Source: Planococcus rifietoensis (GTDB taxonomy: Bacteria; Bacillota; Bacilli; Bacillales_A; Planococcaceae). From it: 64,000 nucleotides of DNA. Made by a program: the position numbers and the translations under genes. The notes below the pieces were generated by a model. The model had not been told where the DNA came from. It made no database searches and saw only the letters and a list, made by a program, of their open reading frames with translations. Below are positions 18,708 through 26,783 of this stretch, piece after piece (the first letter of the stretch is position 1; every line of letters starts with the position of its first letter). Location: the NCBI RefSeq assembly GCF_001465795.2, contig NZ_CP013659.2, positions 1,816,501 to 1,880,500 on the forward strand, read 5' to 3'.

Positions 18708-20327
18708 TTAAAGAATGACAATTTTGTGGGTGTTATCGTACTTCATCGGCAGAGCCAATAGGTCTTCCGCCAAGTTTCGGCCATATTGATTCAAGTAAGG
18801 CACTGGGTTATAAATCCGTTCCTGCAATCCTGATTCCGGCAATAAGGCATTTTCGATCGTTGCGAGTTGATTGAACTGCGTGCTGTTCTGTATTGCCACT
18901 TCATCTTGCAGTTTGTGTTTTAAGAAATCGAGCTGTGCCAAGTGGATACGCAAGTTTTTCTCGGCCAAAGGCGTGAGCCCGGCACTGACCGCTGTAAAAC
19001 GGCTGATCAGTTCTTCGTACTCTTCCGCCAAGCCTTGTTTGACTTCTTCAATTTTCGCTTCCGTTTCTTCGTCTCTTATGTGGTCGAATAGTTCATTGCG
19101 CAGCTGGGGGATTTTCCGATCCATGACGACCTCTTCAAAACTCAAGTCCCGCTTCTCCAGCAGCGCCGCAGTCCGGCGGTCAATCAAGCTGACGCTGAGC
19201 CTTGGCATGACGATCGGCATCTGCATTCCCATGACTTCGAATGCGCCTTTTAACGCTGCCCAATATGCGATCTCGCCTGGCCCTCCAACAAAAGCGAGCA
19301 CCGGAAAGACAAGATCCTGCATCAACGGCCGTGTTACGACATTATTGCTGAGACGCTGTGGTTCGTGCTTGGCAATCTCCAAGAGTTCCTGTTCCGTGTA
19401 GCTGATCGCCGTATTCTTGACGGCAAAACGGCTTCCGTCACGCTCGAGCAACAGGCGTTCGCCTTCGATTGTGATGAAGAGATGCGCCGCTTCCTCTTTG
19501 GCATCGATCCCTGCCGTATAACCATCAGTTTGAAGCGCTGTTTCAGTTTCCACGACCGTTTTCGCTATCGCTTGGCTATTTCCGATGAGCTTCGAGAAGA
19601 AGCTTGATTCATAGGCGCGCAATTGCTCATAGGCTGCGTCGATATAAAGCAAGCCTTCCTGATTGAAAAAATGATTGAGCAAACTTGCGAAAAATGCGGT
19701 AAATGTATCAGCTTTTTCGAGATGGCCAAATACTAAGGAATGGATCTCCTTCGTATGCACAGTCTCAGGCAAGCTGCGGAAATATTCTTCCAAAAACGCC
19801 TCGATTTCATCTGCTTTAAGCGGTGCGTGTGAAGCAGCGCATTTCCCGAGTTTAGCATGCGGGTAATTCAGCTTTTCGACACGGCCGTTCGTTTCGCGGT
19901 AAATATGGCAAATCTCGGCCAAATCATGGTCTTCCCCGGCAATCCAAAATACCGGCACGACCGGTGTACCTAGCTTTTCAGAAGCTTCTTTCGCCAATAA
20001 AATCGCAGAAATCGCTTTGTGCACCGTATATAAAGGACCCGTCAATAATCCGGCTTGCTGGCCAGTCACGACAACTGATGCGCCTTTTTCAAAACGTTCA
20101 AGATTTTGCCTTGCCGCTTCAGAGATCCCGTACGGTTCCATATAACTTGCGATGATAGACGCCAGCTTTTCGCGATCGACCGGATGGTTTTCAAGGGTTT
20201 CAAGCCTGTCGCGGGCTTGTTCCAATGAAGGCTTATAAGAAAAGTATTTCACTATTTTTTGTTCTTCGTTCGTATAATCAGCCATCAAGTTGGAGGATGG
20301 CGGTATGTATTTCTCCTCTAATTTCAT
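18708..20327 (-). CDS. bshC: Bacillithiol synthase BshC (cysteine-adding)
   Basis: Last enzyme of bacillithiol synthesis, joining cysteine to GlcN-malate to make the main low-molecular-weight thiol of Bacillales. 539 aa, the usual length. Conserved features: GASVVVTGQQAGLLTGPLYT (about 85-105), WIAGEDHDLAEI (about 128), FVGGPGEIAYWAALKGAFE (about 355), and a C-terminal coiled coil (about 420-490). ATG 20327 has AAAGGGGA upstream. The B. subtilis orthologue YllA also lies just upstream of mraZ (yllB). The BshA and BshB genes are not in this window. Confidence 0.95.
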   Translation of the reverse strand: MKLEEKYIPPSSNLMADYTNEEQKIVKYFSYKPSLEQARDRLETLENHPVDREKLASIIASYMEPYGISEAARQNLERFEKGASVVVTGQQAGLLTGPLYTVHKAISAILLAKEASEKLGTPVVPVFWIAGEDHDLAEICHIYRETNGRVEKLNYPHAKLGKCAASHAPLKADEIEAFLEEYFRSLPETVHTKEIHSLVFGHLEKADTFTAFFASLLNHFFNQEGLLYIDAAYEQLRAYESSFFSKLIGNSQAIAKTVVETETALQTDGYTAGIDAKEEAAHLFITIEGERLLLERDGSRFAVKNTAISYTEQELLEIAKHEPQRLSNNVVTRPLMQDLVFPVLAFVGGPGEIAYWAALKGAFEVMGMQMPIVMPRLSVSLIDRRTAALLEKRDLSFEEVVMDRKIPQLRNELFDHIRDEETEAKIEEVKQGLAEEYEELISRFTAVSAGLTPLAEKNLRIHLAQLDFLKHKLQDEVAIQNSTQFNQLATIENALLPESGLQERIYNPVPYLNQYGRNLAEDLLALPMKYDNTHKIVIL

Positions 20328-20390
20328 GAAGTTGAATCCCCTTTTCGCTTTACATTCAAAGACTACTATAACAAAAGGAGGATTGCTTGA

Positions 20391-20410
20391 GAAAAAATCC
20401 GCCTAGCGGA
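20391..20410 (-). terminator. Short terminator overlapping the DUF3397 gene stop
   Basis: TCCGC/GCGGA stem (20398-20402 with 20406-20410) whose loop is the stop codon of the DUF3397 gene, followed by TTTTTTC on the minus strand. The stem is short, so termination may be partial. Confidence 0.6.
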
Positions 20411-20783
20411 ATGATTGGACTGCTAAAAAGATAAGTCCGGCAAGCCAAGTGACGGCATAAATGGCAGACAAAGCCAAAAAACAAATGCGCCAAACTTTGC
20501 GCAGGAACTTGATCACTTCGAGTTCTTTTTGAGTCTTCCATTCACGGATCAGCAGAAAAATCGCAAACAGTAAAGCTGCCATGAGGATAAAAGGCTGAAC
20601 TTCGAAGTCAAACAGCAATTCAATCGATGCCGGCACTGAAAAGAACAACAGAAAAGCAGTGACATCAGCCGCGATGCCGAGCGCTTTGCGTTTTTGTGAT
20701 TTATAGGTCAATGCGTAAACAAATAAAAACAAGATAAACGGAACGTAAAGCAGCACGTTCCCGGCAGTAGATATCCATTCCAT
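20403..20783 (-). CDS. DUF3397-like small membrane protein
   Basis: 126-aa protein with four predicted membrane helices (about residues 9-27, 41-57, 63-80 and 98-122), charged loops between them and no catalytic motif. Length, topology and position between a PanE-like gene and bshC match the DUF3397 family seen in Bacillales, so I assign it there by context and general similarity. Function unknown. The start overlaps the upstream stop by one base (TGATG), so translation is probably coupled, and a terminator overlaps its own stop. Confidence 0.75.
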   Translation of the reverse strand: MEWISTAGNVLLYVPFILFLFVYALTYKSQKRKALGIAADVTAFLLFFSVPASIELLFDFEVQPFILMAALLFAIFLLIREWKTQKELEVIKFLRKVWRICFLALSAIYAVTWLAGLIFLAVQSFR

Positions 20784-21640
20784 CAGTTTTCCTCAACAGT
20801 CTTCAATAAGTGGTAGAACGCTTTGAACAAAGGCAAATCCAATTTCGAAACCTGCAGGATGTATAGCATCAGCCCGTCCACATCCATCGGGTCACCGGCC
20901 ATTCGGTCTGCAAGCATGGAAGATATTTCTTCCGGGCGTGACGCGCAATAGGCAGCGACGCGCTCGATTGGCTGCAAGCTTTCGATTTCCGGAAATGCTA
21001 AGTACAATTCATTGTACAGATTGCGGAACAGTTCGTAGGCATTCGGATCAGTAATCAAACGCCCCTTTTCGATTTTCATCAGCGCCGTCAACGGATTGAT
21101 GAGGCTGTCTCTCAACAGCTGTTCGAACAACCGGCTCTCGATATCCTCTGTCCATTGCACTGCCATGTGGCCCACATTCGTGAGCGCTTCGAATTGAGCC
21201 GGCTCGCCTTTTATTAGACCAAGGCTAAGCTGAGGCTTTTTCGAGTAATTAATTTCGTGTGCATTGATTTTGACTGCGTCGCAGTCCAATGTGGCAGCCG
21301 CGATTTGACGATGCGCCAATAAGCGGGCTTTTTCGATATAGAGCATCCCTTGCTGGACGAACACGAGCGGATTGCTCGGCCGGCGAATTTTCAGCAGCCT
21401 TAGGATAGGCGGCAGTTCATCTGAATGAACCGTAATAAATATATAAGCATCCGGGTCCACCTGTTCAAAATCATTATAAACGGCGATTTGCTGTTGTTCT
21501 GTTCCATAAACGAGGCCATGCGCGTTAAGTTCAGCGGCTTGTTCCTCATTCGTGATGATCAACTGCACATCACCTTCTTTTTTCAATAGATGCGCCAGCA
21601 GCAATGCCTGGGCGTTTCCGCCAATAATTGCGAATTTCAT
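20783..21640 (-). CDS. Divergent 2-dehydropantoate reductase (PanE/ApbA)-like protein
   Basis: 285 aa with the overall ketopantoate reductase fold: N-terminal Rossmann start MKFAIIGGNAQALLLAHLL, a hinge with VFVQQGMLYIEK, and the C-terminal helical domain with INPLTALM and EEISSML. Compared by eye with E. coli PanE, key positions differ: GxGxxG reads GGNAQA, the HNGMG Asn is Gln, and the catalytic Lys176 seven residues before INPLT is Gln. It may have lost reductase activity or use another substrate. The start used is ATG 21640, since upstream codons are not conserved. In B. subtilis panE (ylbQ) is also near this region. Confidence 0.75.
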   Translation of the reverse strand: MKFAIIGGNAQALLLAHLLKKEGDVQLIITNEEQAAELNAHGLVYGTEQQQIAVYNDFEQVDPDAYIFITVHSDELPPILRLLKIRRPSNPLVFVQQGMLYIEKARLLAHRQIAAATLDCDAVKINAHEINYSKKPQLSLGLIKGEPAQFEALTNVGHMAVQWTEDIESRLFEQLLRDSLINPLTALMKIEKGRLITDPNAYELFRNLYNELYLAFPEIESLQPIERVAAYCASRPEEISSMLADRMAGDPMDVDGLMLYILQVSKLDLPLFKAFYHLLKTVEEN

Positions 21641-21705
21641 GGAAACCCCTCCTTTTTTCAGAGCAATCGTCGTTAGCAAACGATCCCTTGTCTTGGGTGT
21701 CTGCT

Positions 21706-21734
21706 AAAAAAGAAGCCTGCCTTATAAGGCAGAC
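21706..21734 (-). terminator. Terminator of the acyl-CoA carboxylase operon
   Basis: A 9-bp stem with one G:U pair (21715-21723 with 21726-21734) is followed by an interrupted T-tract on the minus strand. It comes right after the carboxyltransferase gene. Confidence 0.82.
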
Positions 21735-21751
21735 TCCACGTCTATTACTCA

Positions 21752-23302
21752 TTATACAGGAATGATCGGATGTTTTCGATATGGCAAAGGCAAATCTTTC
21801 GTCGCATAAATCGACAAGCGCTTGGATAATTCCTCGCGAAGTGCATATGGCGCGACGATTTCATCGACAATGAGCTCTGATGCCAAGCGGTAAATATTAA
21901 TTTCTTCTTTATATTCCTGATGCTTTTGCTGGACATAGGCCAGGCGTTCTTTCGGGTCTTCAATCGCTTCGATCTTGTTGGAGTAAACTGCGTTGACTGC
22001 CGCTTCAGGACCCATGACGGCAATTTGCGCTGTCGGGAGCGCAATGCACACGTCCGGTTCAAAGGCAGGGCCCGCCATCGCGTACAAACCAGCGCCGTAA
22101 GCTTTGCGCACGACGACTGAAATCTTCGGTACAGTAGCCGCACTCATCGCAGAGATGAACTTGGCGCCGTGGCGGATGATCCCTGCGCGTTCCACTTTCG
22201 TGCCGATCATAAATCCTGGAACATCGGCCAAGAACAAGAGCGGAATCGAGAAGGCATCGCAGAGATTGATGAACTTGGCGCCTTTGTCGGCAGAATCACC
22301 GAACAAGACGCCGCCTTTTACTTTCGGCTGGTTGGCGATGATGCCAACTGCTTGCCCGTCGATGCGCGCAAGGCCGGTAATCAACTCCGGCGCGAACAGC
22401 TTCTTGATATCGAAGAAGCTGTCTTCATCGATCAATTGGTCGATCAATTCATACATATCAAATGGTGCATTCTGATTTTCCGGAATGATCTCTTCCAGGC
22501 TGCGGCCAGCTTTTTTCGCTTTCGCTTCGATCGTTTCAGGCTTGCCCGCAAAATTCGCCGGGAAAAATGCCATATAACGGCGCGCTTCCGAAATCGCCTC
22601 TTCTTCAGTGGATACCAAAACATCGCCTACCCCACTCACGGTACAGTGCATGCGGGCGCCGCCCATTTCCTCGAGCGATACTTTTTCGCCGATGACTTTT
22701 TCAGCCATGCGAGGCGACCCCAAGTACATCGAAGCATTTCCTTCGACCATGATGACGATATCGCAAAACGCAGGGATATACGCCCCACCAGCCGCAGACG
22801 GGCCGAACAATAAGCAAACTTGCGGCACCATTCCGGACATGCGTACTTGGTTGTGGAAAATACGGCCTGCGCCGCGGCGGTTCGGGAACATCTCCAATTG
22901 ATCGGTGATGCGGGCGCCTGCAGAGTCGACCAAATAAAGCATCGGCACTTGCATCTTTTCAGCCGTTTCCTGGATGCGGATGATTTTTTCTACAGTCCGT
23001 GATCCCCACGACCCGGCTTTAACGGTCGAATCGTTCGCCATGACGCAAACGGTTTCGCCGTTCACTTTGCCGATCGCCGTGACGACGCCATCTGCCGGAA
23101 GATCGCCCGCTTCCACATTCGCGAAACGGCCGTCTTCAATATAGTCACCGTCATCAAAAAGTAAATTCAAGCGGTCTCTGACAAATAGTTTATTGCTTTC
23201 TTTCAATTTCTCATGGTATTTCTCTTGCCCGCCCGCGAAAATCTTGGAAAGCTTTTCTTCGAGCCGTGTATTATATCCCGTTGTTTCAGTCGTTTTCGTC
23301 AT
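21752..23302 (-). CDS. Acyl-CoA carboxylase carboxyltransferase (beta) subunit
   Basis: Carboxyltransferase of a biotin-dependent acyl-CoA carboxylase (propionyl-/methylcrotonyl-CoA carboxylase family; B. subtilis YngE type). 516 aa fusing both halves: an N-terminal acyl-CoA-binding crotonase-like domain (with LVDSAGARITDQ and GPSAAGGAYIPAFCD) and a C-terminal carboxybiotin-binding domain (with FLADVPGFMIGTKVE and RKAYGAGLYAMAGPAFEPD). Substrate cannot be fixed from sequence. The start used is ATG 23302 after a GGGGTGG Shine-Dalgarno; an upstream in-frame GTG sits inside that site. Third gene after the biotin carboxylase and biotin carrier. Confidence 0.92.
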   Translation of the reverse strand: MTKTTETTGYNTRLEEKLSKIFAGGQEKYHEKLKESNKLFVRDRLNLLFDDGDYIEDGRFANVEAGDLPADGVVTAIGKVNGETVCVMANDSTVKAGSWGSRTVEKIIRIQETAEKMQVPMLYLVDSAGARITDQLEMFPNRRGAGRIFHNQVRMSGMVPQVCLLFGPSAAGGAYIPAFCDIVIMVEGNASMYLGSPRMAEKVIGEKVSLEEMGGARMHCTVSGVGDVLVSTEEEAISEARRYMAFFPANFAGKPETIEAKAKKAGRSLEEIIPENQNAPFDMYELIDQLIDEDSFFDIKKLFAPELITGLARIDGQAVGIIANQPKVKGGVLFGDSADKGAKFINLCDAFSIPLLFLADVPGFMIGTKVERAGIIRHGAKFISAMSAATVPKISVVVRKAYGAGLYAMAGPAFEPDVCIALPTAQIAVMGPEAAVNAVYSNKIEAIEDPKERLAYVQQKHQEYKEEINIYRLASELIVDEIVAPYALREELSKRLSIYATKDLPLPYRKHPIIPV

Positions 23303-23330
23303 TTCTTCCACCCCTTTGGATTCAAATGCC

Positions 23331-23546
23331 TTATTCGCCGAGCGTCACCAATGTGTCCCCTTCGTTGACAAAGCTGCCAACTTCCACATCGACTTTTTCG
23401 ACTTTCCCGCCGAATTCCGCTTCTACCGGAATTTCCATTTTCATCGATTCAAGAGTCATGACGGTTTGTCCCGCTGATACGGATTCCCCTTCGGATACTG
23501 CAATGTTCAAGACCGTTCCGGCCATAGATGCTGTTAATTGTTTCAT
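23331..23546 (-). CDS. Stand-alone biotin/lipoyl attachment protein (biotin carrier)
   Basis: 71-aa single-domain biotin carrier. The biotinylated lysine is in the standard ESMKMEIPV, flanked by the expected glycine turns (AGTVLNIAVSEGESV and VEVGSFVNEGDTLVTLGE). It corresponds to the small YngHB-type protein of B. subtilis, not full-length AccB, since the long Pro/Ala N-terminal region is absent. ATG 23546 has a strong AGGAGG. The start overlaps the biotin carboxylase stop (ATGA), so the two are likely made in step and feed the carboxyltransferase. Confidence 0.92.
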   Translation of the reverse strand: MKQLTASMAGTVLNIAVSEGESVSAGQTVMTLESMKMEIPVEAEFGGKVEKVDVEVGSFVNEGDTLVTLGE

Positions 23547-24892
23547 ACTGTTTTTTCCTCCTTTTGTTGTGTAAGCCACTGAGCCAATACGGCGGTCGCG
23601 TAATTTCCTTCTATAAATGGTTTGGATTCAATAAATCGGTCGAAGAGCGGCAAATTGGTCTTCACGCCTTCAATCGCCGTTTCGTCAAAGAACTTCCTGG
23701 ATTTCTCCAAGACCTCTTCTCTCGAAGCTCCTGTCAAAATGACCTTGGCGATCATAGGATCATAGAAAGGCGTCACTTTATTGCCTCCTTCATATCCGGT
23801 CTCGATGCGTGCGCCAGTGCCCCATTCCAAGACGGATAAAGTTCCGGGCGACGGGAAGAATGTTTTCGGGTCTTCCGCATAGATGCGGTACTCAATCGAA
23901 TGGCCGGTTGTATGGATCGTATCTTGCCCGGGCAAAGTTTCGCCCCTAGCCACATTGATTTGCCATTCGACGAGGTCGACGCCTGTCACTTCTTCAGTAA
24001 TTGGATGTTCCACTTGCAATCGGGTATTCATTTCCAGAAAATAGAAGTCATTATTCTCATCGACAATGAATTCGACCGTTCCTGCATTGGTGTAACCCAC
24101 CGCGCGAGCCGCTTTAACGGCTGCATCGCATAGCTTGGTTCTGGCAGATTCCGGCAAGTCCGGAGAAGGCGATTCTTCGATGACTTTTTGGTTGCGGCGC
24201 TGTACAGAGCAGTTGCGCTCGTACAAGTGGACAATATTGCCCGACTCATCGCCGAAAATCTGCACTTCGATATGGCGTGCATTGGCAATGAATTTCTCCA
24301 AATAAACGATATCGTTCCCAAAGTAGGCTTTGGCACGGTTTTTGACTGAATCAAACTGCTGAGTGAGCGCTTGCTCATTTTCACACAGCACCATGCCGAT
24401 GCCGCCGCCTCCTGCACTCGCCTTAAGCATCAGCGGATAACCGATCGCTTTCGCTTCCAAGACAGCCGCATCAATGTCTGACACCCCTTCAGCTGTCCCT
24501 GGCACGACTGGCACCCCGGCTTGTTTCATCGTGTGCCGAGAGCCGAGCTTATCGCCCATCGTATCAATGACTTCAGGTTTTGGGCCGATAAAGATTAGCC
24601 CTGCTTCTGTGACTTTGCGCGCGAAATCCGCATTTTCCGACAGCAGGCCATAGCCTGGATGGATCGCTTCAACATTGCGCTTTAATGCTTCTTCAATGAT
24701 TTTATCTGCTTGTAGATAGGATTGCGCGACCGGATTCGGGCCGATCGCTGCCGTTTCTGTCGCTTCACTCACATATGGCAGTTCCCCATCCGCCTCGGAG
24801 TAGATTGCGACTGTTTCGATGCCGAGGCGGTCGCACGTGCGGATAATGCGCCGTGCAATTTCGCCCCGGTTGGCAATCAGGATTTTTTTCAT
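23543..24892 (-). CDS. Biotin carboxylase subunit (AccC-like)
   Basis: ATP-grasp enzyme carboxylating the biotin of its carrier with bicarbonate. 449 aa. N-terminal KILIANRGEIARRIIRTCD, ATP-grasp glycine loop KASAGGGGIGM (about 160), metal/ATP motif FLEMNTRLQVEHPITEEVTG (about 285), and a C-terminal biotin-carboxylase domain. One oddity: most biotin carboxylases read GGGGRGMR in the loop, here GGGGIGM, so Arg is replaced by Ile. First gene of the three-gene carboxylase operon. It resembles B. subtilis YngH; the housekeeping accC is usually elsewhere beside accB, so this is probably a second acyl-CoA carboxylase. Confidence 0.92.
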   Translation of the reverse strand: MKKILIANRGEIARRIIRTCDRLGIETVAIYSEADGELPYVSEATETAAIGPNPVAQSYLQADKIIEEALKRNVEAIHPGYGLLSENADFARKVTEAGLIFIGPKPEVIDTMGDKLGSRHTMKQAGVPVVPGTAEGVSDIDAAVLEAKAIGYPLMLKASAGGGGIGMVLCENEQALTQQFDSVKNRAKAYFGNDIVYLEKFIANARHIEVQIFGDESGNIVHLYERNCSVQRRNQKVIEESPSPDLPESARTKLCDAAVKAARAVGYTNAGTVEFIVDENNDFYFLEMNTRLQVEHPITEEVTGVDLVEWQINVARGETLPGQDTIHTTGHSIEYRIYAEDPKTFFPSPGTLSVLEWGTGARIETGYEGGNKVTPFYDPMIAKVILTGASREEVLEKSRKFFDETAIEGVKTNLPLFDRFIESKPFIEGNYATAVLAQWLTQQKEEKTV

Positions 24893-25031
24893 GTATGAAA
24901 TACCCCCTAAGTTTTCTCCCTTCTCTAGCATATACGAATTTTGTAAGCGATTTCAACTATTGAAAAAAATATTTTCCATAATGTTCCGTCTGTTCGCTTC
25001 ATTCATAAGAAAAGGGCATTGTTTTTTCCAT

Positions 25032-25056
25032 GAAAAAAAGACCCCATAGGAGCCTT
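25032..25056 (-). terminator. Terminator overlapping the crotonase stop codon
   Basis: An 8-bp stem with G:U pairs (25038-25045 with 25049-25056) is followed by a T-run on the minus strand. Its upstream arm includes bases of the stop codon. It separates the crotonase gene from the biotin carboxylase operon, at least partly. Confidence 0.75.
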
Positions 25057-25807
25057 ATTTTTTGCTTTTATTCAAAAACCTATCGACGGCTTGATGATGG
25101 GCTTCTTTGGCCCACAATCTAGCGCACTCACGGATCTCCTGATCGACCCGCTGTTTCAAGTTCGTTTCCTGCCATTTACGGATCGCTATCTCTTTATAAG
25201 CACGGTGTACGGACGGCAGCACTCGGTTCATTGATGCCAGGAATTGTTCGATATCCCCGTCCTCTTCGATGATGGCGCTGGCCCATCCGTTTTCAAACAA
25301 TTCGGTCGCTGTGTAAGCGCGCGCATCGCTGAGCATTTTGAGTGCCGCGTCATGCTTCAAAGTTTCAAAAAGATAGGTGCCGCCTCCCCACCCGCTCGTG
25401 ATGGCCAACGTCCCTTGAATAAAGCCGCATTTGGCATGGCTCTTCACCAGCCGGTAATCGCACGCTGTCGCAATCTCACAGCCCCCGCCAACCGCAGTGC
25501 CGTTGACAAGCGCAATGACCGGGACAGGAATTGTCTTGATGCGATACAAAGCTTCTCCCATGCGGCTGAGCATCGGCCAAGCCTGCTGTTCTGTTTTCAG
25601 TTCATGGAAAACGGACAAGTCGCCGCCTGAACAAAATGCCTGCTCGCCTGTTGCCGTGATGACGACATAGCGGATGTCTTCTTCCCTGGCGCGGTTAGCG
25701 AGTTCTTCAAACCCTTCCATCACTTCGTTGTTGATGGCGTTGCGGATATGGGGCCGGTTGATCGAAAACGTCATTACCTGATTTTTTGTTTCGATTATGT
25801 ATGCCAT
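25055..25807 (-). CDS. Enoyl-CoA hydratase/isomerase (crotonase) family protein, atypical active site
   Basis: 250-aa crotonase-fold acyl-CoA enzyme. The oxyanion-hole segments are intact (FCSGGDLSVF about 58-67 and NGTAVGGGCEIATACDYRL about 100). In the usual hydratase the two catalytic glutamates lie in a PE pair before the GxxPGxGG segment and about 20 residues later. Here the matching segments read FIQGTLAITSGWGGG and LKMLSDAR, so both glutamates appear to be missing. It is therefore unlikely to be an ordinary hydratase; an isomerase, hydrolase or decarboxylase activity is possible. It lies upstream of the acyl-CoA carboxylase operon on the same strand and has its own terminator. Confidence 0.85.
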   Translation of the reverse strand: MAYIIETKNQVMTFSINRPHIRNAINNEVMEGFEELANRAREEDIRYVVITATGEQAFCSGGDLSVFHELKTEQQAWPMLSRMGEALYRIKTIPVPVIALVNGTAVGGGCEIATACDYRLVKSHAKCGFIQGTLAITSGWGGGTYLFETLKHDAALKMLSDARAYTATELFENGWASAIIEEDGDIEQFLASMNRVLPSVHRAYKEIAIRKWQETNLKQRVDQEIRECARLWAKEAHHQAVDRFLNKSKK

Positions 25808-25852
25808 GTTTCACTCACCTCTGGCTTTAGTTTACCTGTTTTTCGGCAAATG

Positions 25853-25893
25853 AAAAAGGTTATCCGGAGCCATGGCCTCCAGATAACCTTTTT
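25853..25893. terminator. Terminator between rpmF and the crotonase gene
   Basis: A long inverted repeat with A/T tails on both sides (arms about 25853-25871 and 25875-25893, one mismatch). It ends the DUF177-rpmF unit on the minus strand. Confidence 0.85.
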
Positions 25894-25909
25894 CTAAGCA
25901 AATACTGTT

Positions 25910-26086
25910 TTATTTGCTAGCTACTACTTCTTTGCCTTTGTATGATCCACATGCTTTGCAGACATGGTGAGCCAATTTACTTTCGCCACAGCTTGGGCAC
26001 GCTACCATACCAGGTACGGATAGCTTGAAATGCGTACGGCGTTTTCTTTTAGCGGTTTTGGATGTTCTTCTGAACGGTACAGCCAT
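25910..26086 (-). CDS. rpmF: 50S ribosomal protein L32
   Basis: 58-aa large-subunit ribosomal protein with the conserved basic start [20 protein letters not shown] and a zinc-binding four-cysteine set (CPSC and CKAC), that is, the zinc form of L32. The true start is ATG 26086 after AGGAGG; three extra in-frame codons upstream are not part of the family. It is the second gene of the classic DUF177 (yceD/ylbN)-rpmF pair, 24 bp downstream, under a consensus promoter. Confidence 0.97.
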   Translation of the reverse strand: MAVPFRRTSKTAKRKRRTHFKLSVPGMVACPSCGESKLAHHVCKACGSYKGKEVVASK

Positions 26087-26110
26087 TGGTGACACCTCCT
26101 TACAATGATT

Positions 26111-26647
26111 CTATTCATCTGTCTGATCGAAATACTTGGCTAAATCAGCCAGTCTTGGATCCGGTTTTGATTGTGCTTCTTCCTTCTTGGCCAGAACTTC
26201 TTCATCTGACAAATAAGACCAGTCGTTGCCGCCTTTGATAACGGTTTGTTCTGAGTCTTCCTTAAAGACCTGTATAGGCACTTCAAGGGCGATCAGCTCT
26301 TCTAAAATCGGCTGAAGATTAATGACTTCAGTCGTTACCGTGTGGACATATTCGTCCTCGCCTTCTTCACGGCCTTTTTCAGACCAATCGAAGATTTCTA
26401 CGGTGTCGATGCTGACCGGATATTCGACATCTTCCCAAGTTCGTGCACAGGGCAGCGTAAGCGTCCCTTCAAGATGGAGCATGCACGTCATTTGTTGCGA
26501 ACCAATCGTACAGTGTCCTGTGACGTGTATAGGAGATACGGCGCGAATATCACTATTGCGCTTTTTCGCCTCATCCAATTGAACATACTGGTCAATTGGC
26601 ATCCCGTCGTTACGATACTTTTGTAGCTGTTGAATCGCTATTTTCAT
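26111..26647 (-). CDS. ylbN: DUF177 family protein (YceD/YlbN)
   Basis: 178-aa DUF177 (YceD) protein, encoded immediately before rpmF in most bacteria and linked to 23S rRNA accumulation in E. coli and plants. The family core with CMLHLEGTLTLPCARTWEDV and the downstream acidic region are visible; the C-terminus holds the DPRLADLAKYFD end typical of the family. ATG 26647 has an AGGTGA Shine-Dalgarno. A perfect-consensus sigma-A promoter lies just upstream, which fits growth-linked expression with L32. Confidence 0.9.
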   Translation of the reverse strand: MKIAIQQLQKYRNDGMPIDQYVQLDEAKKRNSDIRAVSPIHVTGHCTIGSQQMTCMLHLEGTLTLPCARTWEDVEYPVSIDTVEIFDWSEKGREEGEDEYVHTVTTEVINLQPILEELIALEVPIQVFKEDSEQTVIKGGNDWSYLSDEEVLAKKEEAQSKPDPRLADLAKYFDQTDE

Positions 26648-26675
26648 AAGTAATCACCTCAAGACAACAAAGTTG

Positions 26676-26704
26676 ATTATATAATGTAGAACAAACGATG
26701 TCAA
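26676..26704 (-). promoter_or_regulatory. Perfect-consensus sigma-A promoter of ylbN-rpmF
   Basis: TTGACA (26704-26699), 17-bp spacer, TATAAT (26681-26676) on the minus strand, about 30 bp before the ylbN start. Confidence 0.9.
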
Positions 26705-26783
26705 GAAAAAATCTTGTCACCATAATTCGCTCATCGTTATACTATATAAGTTGAACAAATGCTTTAATAATTTAATATAAAAC

